Of a stretch of DNA of 64,000 nucleotides, positions 8,146-15,910 are shown one piece after another (position 1 is the stretch's first letter; each line of letters begins with the position of its first letter). Location of the stretch: assembly GCA_029975055.1 (NCBI GenBank), contig JARKPU010000077.1, forward strand, positions 124,001 to 188,000. The letters are read 5' to 3'. The notes under the pieces are model-generated. The model made no database searches. It saw only the letters and a list, made by a program, of their open reading frames with translations, and had not been told where the DNA came from. A program made the position numbers and the translations under genes. This DNA comes from Anaerolinea sp. GTDB taxonomy: Bacteria > Chloroflexota > Anaerolineae > Anaerolineales > Anaerolineaceae.

Positions 8146-9079
8146 TTTGCCCTCCAATAGTTGAAAGTTTGTCGAAAATGGTTTGTAACGCCCGCATAGC
8201 CGCCGCTTCGGCGCCCCCTTGGGGGGTCGCATCAGCGCTCCTCTCAGCCTCGGCAGGGTTTTCGTCGGCTGGCGGTTCCTCTTTGACAGACCGCTCCAGC
8301 ACGCCTTGGATCAATTTCATCGCCTCCGTCAGGTCGTCCCGGTTGCGCTGGCTCAACGCCGCGCCTTTCCGCTCGTGGGTGCCATAAACCGTTTCCCATT
8401 CCCCTTCCAGGAACAATCCTCGCAGAGCCTCCGAATTGAGCCCTTGCAGTTCCTCCCGCTTCAGCCATTCCGGGGCCACTTTGCCCAGCTTGCGGTAGCG
8501 CGGCAGCAGCGCTTTGTAACGTTTCTCGCGTGCCTCGTCCGTGTCATCAGGCTCAGGCAAGAAAATACCGACCATCTCGGCCGCAGTTTTCTCCCATGAA
8601 CCCTCTTCGTCGTCAGGCTCGAATAACTCCTTCAGCGCCTGGTATTGCCGCTGCATCAGAGCGCCCGGGTCGCCCGGCACTGGCACTGCGGCAATCTCGA
8701 GCAGCTCCCAGTCCGTCACATCCCGGCCGTTCATCGATAAACTATCCCAGTTGACCGAAACCGCATGCAGGTAACCTCTGCGATACTTGCTTTCGATCGC
8801 CCTGGCGAACTCGTCCTCCTGGTCGAAGGTGATATCCGCGTCCAGCTGGTTGCCATTCACCATCACCTCCGCGCGCCCTATGGGCAGGTTGCGCCCCCAC
8901 AAATCATGCGCCCAGGTCACGATCGGGTTACGTCGGTAATTATCCAGCCGCGCCCCGCTGATTACCAAATTCAACCCATCCCGTTTGATTCCCTCGGTCG
9001 CTGCCACAAACCGGATCGGGCTGCCCATCTGCCCGCTCTCCGCGGTCGCTCGATCACAATACATTCGCAATGCGCCCAT
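8138..9079 (-). CDS. Prohead protease with scaffold-like C-terminal extension
   Basis: A 313-residue protein. Residues about 20 to 145 match the HK97 gp4-type (S78) prohead protease: a first strand FVAATEGIKRDGLNLVI, the histidine in IVTWAHDLWGRNLPIG and the serine in YLHAVSVNWDSLSM, then WELLEIAAVPVPGDPGA, all in the expected order. The C-terminal half is helical and charged, with a Glu/Ala-rich stretch near the end, as expected if scaffold and protease are joined. It matures the head by cleaving the capsid delta domain. Its ATG directly follows the portal stop. Confidence 0.85.
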   Translation of the reverse strand: MGALRMYCDRATAESGQMGSPIRFVAATEGIKRDGLNLVISGARLDNYRRNPIVTWAHDLWGRNLPIGRAEVMVNGNQLDADITFDQEDEFARAIESKYRRGYLHAVSVNWDSLSMNGRDVTDWELLEIAAVPVPGDPGALMQRQYQALKELFEPDDEEGSWEKTAAEMVGIFLPEPDDTDEAREKRYKALLPRYRKLGKVAPEWLKREELQGLNSEALRGLFLEGEWETVYGTHERKGAALSQRNRDDLTEAMKLIQGVLERSVKEEPPADENPAEAERSADATPQGGAEAAAMRALQTIFDKLSTIGGQNA

Positions 9080-11251
9080 TTACTCCTCCTCTACGATAGG
9101 CTGCATCGTGCACAGGCAGTTAATATCCTCTTCCGGCAGCCCAATCGCTCCCGGGTGCGGTCCCGCGCCTGCGCCCACTTCGAAGTCCTCATCCAGCCCT
9201 ATTGGTTCAGCCTGGTAGCGCATATGTGCTTCCACGTGGCTTTCTCGCGTCCCCTTCGGCTCCAGCGCGCTCAACCAGGTTTTTTTCTGCACCACGCCGC
9301 TTTGCCGGTAAGCCTCCAGGTTTCCTCCATTGGATGCCCCCACTAATTCTGTGCGGGCAATCGTCTCCCCGCTCGAGCGGATCCTTTCCGCCATCACGTT
9401 CTCCACCCGCTCGATGATCTTGCTCAGTCCTTCACCGGCCTCCAGCGCCGCGCTCAGGCTGGCCCTCAGTTCATTCCAGGTGGTTTCATTCACTTCAACG
9501 GCAAAGCGCTGCGCCCGTCCTTCGATGAAGCGCGCCACCCTCGGTTGCCCAACATCGAATGCCAGGCTCAATCCCAGCTCGTCCAACGCATCCTCGCCAA
9601 ATTCCTGCACCAGGTCGCGCAACTTCGGCCGGATCTCAGTGCGGAAACGCTTGATCCATTCCTTCTTATCGAATGGTTTTTCCGGGTCGAAAGCCCTCAT
9701 CCTGCCTTCGTCATTTTCCTTCAACTTCGCCAGAATCGAATCTCTCTGCCGCCTGAAAAGTTCAGCGGTTGCATCGCCAATGGTTTTCTCCCATCGGATC
9801 GCTTTTCGCTCGTACTTCCGCCAGGCGCGTTCATGCTCTGGGCTGCCGTAATCGATCATCCCCCGCCTGGGTTTCCCACCGGCCCGGTTTTCTTCTGCAG
9901 ATTTCGAAGCCGGTTGGGTTTCTTCTCCTGACTTTGCGGATACCACGTCTTCTGTGGGTAAATCTTCTTTCGGCTGATCGCTGACGGCTGACACCTCTGG
10001 TGCACCCATAGGGGTGGGCTGAGAGCTATCTTCCACTGGGGTCCTTCCCACTGGCGCCCACCACACGTCTCCCCATGGCAATGGCTCCATTCCCCTTTCT
10101 TTGCGCCACTGGTTGATCGTGATTGCCCCCTCCTGTATCTGCCCTCGCGCGCGTTCCCAGGCCGCGTTCTCGCTTTCATGCAATGCCTCCACGTCCTCCA
10201 GGTCGAACTCCACCAGGTCCGCTTCTCCCCCAAACATTGGCAGCAATTGCTCCGTCATCTCGTCCGCCAAAAACTCCATCTCTGGTTTAAGCGTTCTCAC
10301 CCAGATTGCCCGCTCCGCCGCTTCCACATTCTGATACGTCCTCTGCCCGCCGACCAGGTCGAGCGGAATCCCATAAGCCCTCGCCACCTCTTCCAGCGAC
10401 CAGTTCAATGTGAACGGGAATTCCGCATCTTTGGCAGTGATCCCAAATTGTTTCATCTCGAACTCGTAGCGGAATACTGCCCAGCGGTGCGCTTTGTCCA
10501 CCCCTGCGTAACGCTTCCCAATCTTATTCTCGATCTCCGCCGCCTGCTCTTTCGTCAGCGTCGCGTCTTTCTTAGGCAGCACGGCCCCGCCCAATTGCAT
10601 CCCCTGTTTGAACAGGTTCATATTACTCTGCGCTGCCGCATTGCCCAGGTCTGCCGCCAGCCTGGCTGCCGCCAAGGGCGAAAGTCCCTCGTATTCGTCG
10701 ATCGGGTTTCCATAGCGGAACCACACCACTTCCCCCGGCTCGAACACGATCGGCTCCCCTCCGGTCAGCGGGAAATAGAAGAATTTCGATATGTAATTCG
10801 AAATATCCGGCACAATCCTCACCCGGTCCGGCCGGCCCCACCAAATCTCCCTGGGTGGCAGCCGCCCGCTGGTTCCACGCTCACAGAACCAGAATGCCTT
10901 CCCCCATAGTCCCAGGCTTTTTTCCGTCATCTCCATCAGCCTGCGCATCGTCCAGAACGGGTTCACCTTTGCCAGCAGCTCTACCAGCTTCCCGCTGGTC
11001 ACCTCCACCTTCTTCCCCTTGCCCGTCCGGAAAGCCCGGAGCGGCCTGCCGCTCAGCATATTGGCTCTCAACGTAATGCAGGAATACACCGCATTGCTGG
11101 TCGCGATGTAATTTCCGTATTCCTCCGGCGAGAAGGTTTCTGTGGGGTGTCCATATACGGTATCCGCCCTCTCCACTACCCCTGGCCCCAGCGCAAAAGC
11201 TCTTGCTGCCATGCGAAGCCGATCCACCAGCTCGGAAATTTGGAATGCCAT
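9080..11251 (-). CDS. Portal protein fused to MuF/SPP1 gp7-like head protein
   Basis: A 723-residue protein. The ATG at 11251 overlaps the terminase stop (TGATG). Residues about 1 to 430 are an HK97-type portal (YIATSNAVYSCITLRANMLSGRPL, NPFWTMRRLMEM, EVVWFRYGNPIDEYEGLSPLAAA, YGIPLDLVGG). A low-complexity linker of about 60 residues follows, and the last ~280 residues are a MuF-like minor head domain, with GETIARTELVGASNGGNLEAY, TRESHVEAHMRYQ and the Cys pair INCLCTM. In many phages these are two adjacent genes; here they are one. The linker contains a repeat-derived peptide (EVSAVSDQP) shared with the small terminase. Confidence 0.85.
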   Translation of the reverse strand: MAFQISELVDRLRMAARAFALGPGVVERADTVYGHPTETFSPEEYGNYIATSNAVYSCITLRANMLSGRPLRAFRTGKGKKVEVTSGKLVELLAKVNPFWTMRRLMEMTEKSLGLWGKAFWFCERGTSGRLPPREIWWGRPDRVRIVPDISNYISKFFYFPLTGGEPIVFEPGEVVWFRYGNPIDEYEGLSPLAAARLAADLGNAAAQSNMNLFKQGMQLGGAVLPKKDATLTKEQAAEIENKIGKRYAGVDKAHRWAVFRYEFEMKQFGITAKDAEFPFTLNWSLEEVARAYGIPLDLVGGQRTYQNVEAAERAIWVRTLKPEMEFLADEMTEQLLPMFGGEADLVEFDLEDVEALHESENAAWERARGQIQEGAITINQWRKERGMEPLPWGDVWWAPVGRTPVEDSSQPTPMGAPEVSAVSDQPKEDLPTEDVVSAKSGEETQPASKSAEENRAGGKPRRGMIDYGSPEHERAWRKYERKAIRWEKTIGDATAELFRRQRDSILAKLKENDEGRMRAFDPEKPFDKKEWIKRFRTEIRPKLRDLVQEFGEDALDELGLSLAFDVGQPRVARFIEGRAQRFAVEVNETTWNELRASLSAALEAGEGLSKIIERVENVMAERIRSSGETIARTELVGASNGGNLEAYRQSGVVQKKTWLSALEPKGTRESHVEAHMRYQAEPIGLDEDFEVGAGAGPHPGAIGLPEEDINCLCTMQPIVEEE

Positions 11252-12780
11252 CAGACGACTACCTCCCCATCCATCACGATCGGCGCGGCAATCATCTGCA
11301 GCCCTCCGCTCGCGCTGTCGATCTGGTCGTCGTGTTGCCCGCTCGGAAAGTCCAATGCCTCTAGGATGAATGTCTGGATCCACGGCCCCCTCACCAGCTT
11401 CACCTTCCCGGCCTTCGCCCGCCCCTGCAATGGTCTTGCCCTCTCCACCTTGTCGCCTCGCGGGGTGATTGAGATGATGTTGATATTGGCCAGCTCGGGG
11501 TCGCGCCAAAACTCCTGCACGGCCAGTGCCTGGAATGCTGTGTCCTCTATTCCCCAGGTCGTGCCTCGTTCCAGGTCTGAGAGCATCGCCGCCTTGGCTC
11601 TCTCCCTGAACTCGATCCACCCCTGCACCCGGATCATATCCCGGTACCAAACGTTCCCCTCTTTGTCCATTGCGGCCGCCAGGCTGGCATTCCAGTCCGC
11701 AGTTTTCTTCTCTGAAATCGCCAGGTCGTTGTACCGGAACCAGCGCAGCCCTTCCGGAGCCCGATCCACAATCTCGAAATCCCCCGCATCGAAGAACCCA
11801 CCCTCTTGCGGTCTCGGCTGCTGTTGATACAGTGCAAACCAGTCTGGCAACCCCCCGTTCAGTTCCAGGTTCTTCCGGATCCGCTCCAGCGCCTCCCGGT
11901 CGTATTTCTGCGGCCAGAGTGCCTCTCCAGGTTTTCTGCCCAGGGCATCCAAACGATCCTTCCAGATTCCTTCCAGCAGCGCCTGCCGTTGTTCATCGTC
12001 GTTCTTCGCCAGCTCCGCCTCCTCGAATGCCAGTGCCGGCAGGCACAGCACCACCCATTGATCCGCTCCCGGATCGGTTGCCATGGCCTTCAACAGCTCG
12101 CCGATCAAATCCTCGCGGTGCCATCGCGTGTGGATAATCACCACCGCTCCGCCTTCTTCCAGCCGCGTGTAAGCCGATGAGGTGTACCAGGTCATCACCC
12201 GTTTTCTGTAAGCCGCCGAATCTGCGTCCTCCCGGTTCTTGAACGGATCGTCGATCACAAGCAAATGCGCTCCTTTGCCCGTGATCCCCCCTCCCACGCC
12301 TGCCGCCACCACCCCTCCCCGGTGCGGCTCGGCCAGGTCCCAGTTCGCCTTCGACCGCGCATCCTCCGAAAGCTCCACCGGTTCGTCCACCGCGCTTTGC
12401 TGTCCAAACACCGCCGCGAAGCGCTCTCCAGTCACCATCTGCCGCACCGCTCGGCTGTTGTCCTGCGCCAGGTCTGCCCCATAACTGGTCAAGATCACCC
12501 GGCTGTTCGGCAGCCTTCCCAGCAGCCATGCCGGGAAGATCTGGCTCACTTCCACCGTCTTGCCCATCCGTGGCGGCATCTCGATCATCAGCCGCCCGAT
12601 GCCCGTCTGCCCCCTGGTGCGGATATACGTTTCCACCAGTTCAAGGTGCTCTGCGATCAACGCATGATGCGCCGCCATCTTCCACCACGGCAGAACATAC
12701 TGGCCAAAATCTCCCAATCGCCTCCGCGCCAGCTCTCTCCTTGAGCGTTCGGCCCTGGCTTGCTCTGTGCTAATCGCCAT
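11251..12780 (-). CDS. terL: Terminase large subunit
   Basis: A 509-residue terminase. The ATPase domain has Walker A in MPPRMGKTVEVSQ (about residue 70) and Walker B LLVIDDPFKN, with the coupling motif region following HLLVIDDP; the nuclease domain includes the acidic motif in GQHDDQIDSASGGLQ near the C-terminus. It packages DNA through the portal encoded next. The start overlaps the small subunit gene by 11 nt. Length is normal for the family, and no frameshift is seen. Confidence 0.9.
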   Translation of the reverse strand: MAISTEQARAERSRRELARRRLGDFGQYVLPWWKMAAHHALIAEHLELVETYIRTRGQTGIGRLMIEMPPRMGKTVEVSQIFPAWLLGRLPNSRVILTSYGADLAQDNSRAVRQMVTGERFAAVFGQQSAVDEPVELSEDARSKANWDLAEPHRGGVVAAGVGGGITGKGAHLLVIDDPFKNREDADSAAYRKRVMTWYTSSAYTRLEEGGAVVIIHTRWHREDLIGELLKAMATDPGADQWVVLCLPALAFEEAELAKNDDEQRQALLEGIWKDRLDALGRKPGEALWPQKYDREALERIRKNLELNGGLPDWFALYQQQPRPQEGGFFDAGDFEIVDRAPEGLRWFRYNDLAISEKKTADWNASLAAAMDKEGNVWYRDMIRVQGWIEFRERAKAAMLSDLERGTTWGIEDTAFQALAVQEFWRDPELANINIISITPRGDKVERARPLQGRAKAGKVKLVRGPWIQTFILEALDFPSGQHDDQIDSASGGLQMIAAPIVMDGEVVV

Positions 12781-13474
12781 CTTCAGCCTCTTCCTCTGCC
12801 TGAGAGCTGATCGCTGACAGCTGATCGCTGATAGCTGCCCCCCCTGATGCGACCGTAGGGTCGAGATGAGAGCCTAATCCCGCCAGCTTTCTCAGCTCTT
12901 CTTCGGGAACCTGGCTCAAGTCGTCCAGGTCATCCGGCCGTTGCAAATCCACCCTTGTCCGCGGCACGTAATCCCCGGTCAATTCCAGGAACAGCTTCCG
13001 ATCTGGGTTGCTCCGGTGGTCCGCATTGCTCGCCGATATTGCCAGCGCCCTGAACACGTCTGCCCGGTGCTCCATCAATGGCGCTGCCTGCAAAATCGCG
13101 ATCACCTCGTCAATCGCTGCATTCTTTTTCCGCCAGGTGCCGATCTGCCGGTCACTGGTCAATCCCAACACCTCTCTCGCCAGATCCTCTTGCGTCTTGG
13201 GCCATCGGTTCATCTTTGGGCTGGCTGCCCAGGCAATGTAGCATGCCACCCGCCACGGCCACCCAGCCGCCAGCAGGCTTTGATACTGTTCGAACCACTG
13301 TGGAGGCTCCTCCTGCCCTGCCATGCCCAGCGCCTGCCGCGCGGTCATGCTCCGCCGCCTGGCCTCGTCCGGAGAAACGAATCCCTCGTTCGATCGCTCG
13401 CCTTCATCCAGGTCCAACCCAAGCGCCAGTTGCTCAATGGTTCCAGTGGCCTGTTGGAACATCTTTCCCTTCAT
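12770..13474 (-). CDS. Terminase small subunit
   Basis: A 234-residue protein directly before terL. The middle contains a helix-turn-helix-like DNA-binding region (TQEDLAREVLGLTSDRQIGTWRKKNAAIDEVIAIL), and the part after it has an oligomerisation-type segment with FLELTGDYVPRTRVDLQRPDDLDDLS, typical of small terminases. The C-terminus, AAISDQLSAISSQAEEEAEDGD, is encoded by a short tandem repeat (see the repeat feature) and is probably an acquired tail. The protein should recognise the packaging site. Confidence 0.75.
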   Translation of the reverse strand: MKGKMFQQATGTIEQLALGLDLDEGERSNEGFVSPDEARRRSMTARQALGMAGQEEPPQWFEQYQSLLAAGWPWRVACYIAWAASPKMNRWPKTQEDLAREVLGLTSDRQIGTWRKKNAAIDEVIAILQAAPLMEHRADVFRALAISASNADHRSNPDRKLFLELTGDYVPRTRVDLQRPDDLDDLSQVPEEELRKLAGLGSHLDPTVASGGAAISDQLSAISSQAEEEAEDGD

Positions 13475-13477
13475 CGC

Positions 13478-13876
13478 CTATCCTCGTTTCCCCGGGCCGC
13501 CCTGTTCCAGGTTCCCTCGCGTCCAGTTATCATGCTCGCGCAATTCCTGCCCAAGGTTTTTCACTTGCCCCACCAGGTCGGCCAGCAAGGCATTCGTTTC
13601 GCGCGTCCGCTCCTGTTGTTCCTTCTGCATCGCCGCGATCAGCTGCTGCCAGGCCTGGTCGCGCTTATCCTGGGCCTCCTCTCGCAGTCGGTTCTGCTCG
13701 CTCGACCAGACCCGTTGTTTTTCCCGTTCGGCCTCCCGCTTCAGATCCTGCGCATCCAGCCAGCCGGTGAATTCCTTCCAAAACTTCCGCACCCCGTATG
13801 CGAGTAAAATGAAAACCAGAACGATAATCGCGATGATCGTGAACTGTGTCCAAATCGAAGCTGGCGGGATCGACAT
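13478..13876 (-). CDS. Membrane-anchored coiled-coil phage protein
   Basis: A 132-residue protein with one N-terminal transmembrane helix (FTIIAIIVLVFILLAYGVRKFW) and a long, strongly charged coiled coil (DLKREAEREKQRVWSSEQNRLREEAQDKRDQAWQ region through QELREHDNW). It sits between the holin-like gene and the small terminase. The layout is compatible with a spanin-like or lysis-accessory protein, but no lipobox or partner gene is seen, so function stays open. The ATG at 13876 follows GAGTGAGAAA. Confidence 0.55.
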   Translation of the reverse strand: MSIPPASIWTQFTIIAIIVLVFILLAYGVRKFWKEFTGWLDAQDLKREAEREKQRVWSSEQNRLREEAQDKRDQAWQQLIAAMQKEQQERTRETNALLADLVGQVKNLGQELREHDNWTRGNLEQGGPGKRG

Positions 13877-13880
13877 TTTC

Positions 13881-14294
13881 TCACTCCCGATGCATCTGTT
13901 CGTATGGATATGCCCGGTCTTTTGCCGCCCGGTCCTTCTCCATCGTGTAGCTCTTGCCAATCACCGCAATCCCTGCCAATGCCATTTGGTGAGTCAACCG
14001 CGCCGAAACGAGCTGCCACACAAAACCAAACACGGTTGTCAAGACGAACGCCAGGTCCCCCGCCAATCGGTCTGCTCCCGTCACATCCGCATCGGGTTTC
14101 AGCACGCCAACGGCAAACAAGAGGATCAGTCCCACCAGGTTGAGCCCCGTTGATACGGTCGGCGCCTGGCCGTCCTTCACCCATCCCACCGTTTTGAGGA
14201 TGTTCACCACCACGGCGATCAACGCCCCCACTCCGCCCAGCGCCCCAAAGGCCTTCAGCAGGTCTTGAAAATTGGAAAAATCGAGTGAAATCAT
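13881..14294 (-). CDS. Holin-like small membrane protein, first gene of the late operon
   Basis: A 137-residue protein starting at the ATG at 14294 behind AAAGGAGGGG. It has three hydrophobic segments (LGGVGALIAVVVNILKTVG, GLNLVGLILLFAVGVL, LAFVLTTVFGFVWQLV) and a charged C-terminal tail. Size and topology fit a class I holin or a phage membrane protein of unknown role; no endolysin gene is seen in the window, so lysis function is inferred. It is the first gene after the terminator at 14312 to 14355. Confidence 0.55.
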   Translation of the reverse strand: MISLDFSNFQDLLKAFGALGGVGALIAVVVNILKTVGWVKDGQAPTVSTGLNLVGLILLFAVGVLKPDADVTGADRLAGDLAFVLTTVFGFVWQLVSARLTHQMALAGIAVIGKSYTMEKDRAAKDRAYPYEQMHRE

Positions 14295-14311
14295 CTCCCC
14301 TCCTTTCTGGG

Positions 14312-14355
14312 TAGAAAAGAAAAACGCCCGGCAGACCTTTTCAGGTCGCCGGGCG
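14312..14355 (-). terminator. Strong hairpin terminator upstream of the late operon
   Basis: On the minus strand a long stem (CGCCCGGC pairing with GCCGGGCG, extended by an inner GACCT/AGGTC stem and a GAAA loop) is followed by TTTTTCTTTTC. It would stop transcripts from the upstream minus-strand genes, or serve as a control point if an antiterminator acts on the late transcript, since the first late ATG is only about 20 nt downstream. Confidence 0.75.
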
Positions 14356-14496
14356 CTCGTCTCCGGTTCTGGTCCGAACTGCATCGGACCTGCATCTTTT
14401 ATTTACCTTCGCCCCTCAAATTCCCTGCAATTGTACGGGGGTCTTCTCCTCAACTGCCCGGGGTTGGCTCCCCTTTCTCTGCTTGCCGGTCGCCTC

Positions 14497-14778
14497 CTAC
14501 CATCTCTCTTTCGCGATCGTCTGCGCTTTCGCCTCTAACAGCATCCTTCTTCGTTCAGGCCCCACTCGTGCGATCAACGCGTCGAATGCGGCAGTCACCT
14601 CGGCAAGGCTTGGCACAGGCAGGTTTTCCAGCGATATGGACTCGTAAGCCATCCCATCCGGTTTAACCTTCATCCGCAATCTTTCCCGTGCTCGTAGGCG
14701 GTTCTCACGATCGTTTCGCATGGCTCCAGAGCTTCTCTTCATCGGTTTATTGTTTCGGCCATCGGCGCTCATAGCCAT
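14497..14778 (-). CDS. Small basic protein, hypothetical
   Basis: A 93-residue protein whose start overlaps the stop of the preceding membrane protein gene by 10 nt, which argues for co-translation. The N-terminal half is very basic (RNDRENRLRARERLRMKVKPDG); the C-terminal half is helical (SLAEVTAAFDALIARVGPERRRMLLEAKAQTIAKERW). Nothing identifies a family. It is the last gene of the cargo segment before the late-operon terminator. Confidence 0.45.
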   Translation of the reverse strand: MAMSADGRNNKPMKRSSGAMRNDRENRLRARERLRMKVKPDGMAYESISLENLPVPSLAEVTAAFDALIARVGPERRRMLLEAKAQTIAKERW

Positions 14779-15512
14779 TCTCCCTTCGCCAGAAGGACAC
14801 GCTCCATCAATCCCTTGATGATTGGAAAGTTCCCATCAATCTCATCGATCAATGTTGTAATTGTACTCCGGATTGGTTTGTTTGCGTGCCATGAGTTTGA
14901 ATCAATGTTAATCACAAAATCGACGTTTTGACTGTCCCCTTCAATTTTGAAAGGTCTCGAGATGATGGTTTTCAGGTTCTTCGTCTTTTCCACCATCTCA
15001 TCGCTCAAATTCCATCGTTCTTTGATTTTAACATGATATCGCTTCATGGTGATATACACAAACTTATTATCCTTCCATGCCGTCCCTGCGCATCCTTGCC
15101 TCTCCTCGAATACCAGGTCCAAATCGCTTGCTGTTTTCATATTATCCGAGAAGAACTTGATTCGCAATTTCTTCTTCCATAACCCTTCCGGCACCATGAT
15201 GTTGGCTCGAAACTCGTGTTGGGTCTTCGTCCTGAGCGTCTCCACGATCTGATTCAAAACATCGACGATAATTTCCTCGTACTTCCTCGCTTCGCGTATG
15301 CTTAATACCCTCGTGACGATCCAGTTGATGATAGCTACGACCACGGCAATGACCAGCAAATAAGCAATGATGGGTCTCGCCTTGCCCGGTTCGTGGAACA
15401 CCCCCAGCTCGAAGAGCCCCAGCATCAACCCCGAAACCTCAGTGATGAGGGTAGATATCACTCGGATATACCGCACGATGATGAAACCGGTTTTCATGCT
15501 CACCTTCACCAC
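14769..15512 (-). CDS. Two-TM membrane protein with GAF-like cytoplasmic domain
   Basis: A 247-residue protein. Two predicted membrane helices lie near the N-terminus (about residues 12 to 38 and 48 to 68). The rest is soluble, and the segment DLVFEERQGCAGTAWKDNKFVYI followed by a stretch ending IISRPFKIEGDSQNVDFVINIDSN resembles the ligand-pocket end of GAF domains. Proteins of this layout occur near mobile-element defence genes, but no effector domain is visible. It is more AT-rich than the late genes, suggesting separate acquisition. The GAF call is a weak pattern match. Confidence 0.45.
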   Translation of the reverse strand: MVKVSMKTGFIIVRYIRVISTLITEVSGLMLGLFELGVFHEPGKARPIIAYLLVIAVVVAIINWIVTRVLSIREARKYEEIIVDVLNQIVETLRTKTQHEFRANIMVPEGLWKKKLRIKFFSDNMKTASDLDLVFEERQGCAGTAWKDNKFVYITMKRYHVKIKERWNLSDEMVEKTKNLKTIISRPFKIEGDSQNVDFVINIDSNSWHANKPIRSTITTLIDEIDGNFPIIKGLMERVLLAKGEWL

Positions 15513-15910
15513 ATTCTCTCGGTTGTCTTCCCCCTCGCATCATTCTCCCTGGGTCGTGGTTCTCCCTCGGCGCACCCCTCGGCTCCCCCTTCGGCCTTTC
15601 CAACCTCATCTCGCTGGCGTTGCTCTGGTTGCTCGTTCCCTCTGCCTGTTTCTTCCCCCATCCAGGCCCGGCACCCCCCTTGGCCTGGCGTTAAATCATT
15701 ATATTCCCTTTCTTTATGAGCATTTTATAAAATTACCACCCTGTTCCTAGTGTTTTTCCCGCCAAGTTCAAACCATTCCCCCTCATCCCCCGGCCCTCTC
15801 CCTCTCGGATGCGCTTCGCGCACCCGTTGCGGTTGGGGCGGGGTCAAGGAAAAATCTAGGCATTCAACCAAAAAACCACGTAGATCTTCCTCTTCTACCG
15901 AAACGCATTC
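15513..15910. other. Gene-free interval between cargo genes
   Basis: No convincing reading frame. The right part is C-rich on the plus strand (tracts such as CCCCCTCATCCCCCGGCCC) and contains a small stem-loop TGCGC TTC GCGCA at 15810 to 15822. It must hold the promoter of the downstream membrane protein gene and the 3' end of the restriction operon, but no clear terminator or promoter box was found. Confidence 0.5.

Noticed and set aside
1-14300. Gene transfer agent instead of prophage
   Set aside because: The short tape measure and head-tail module could suit a GTA, but the window also has integrases, a primase-helicase, regulators and defence cargo as in a temperate phage.
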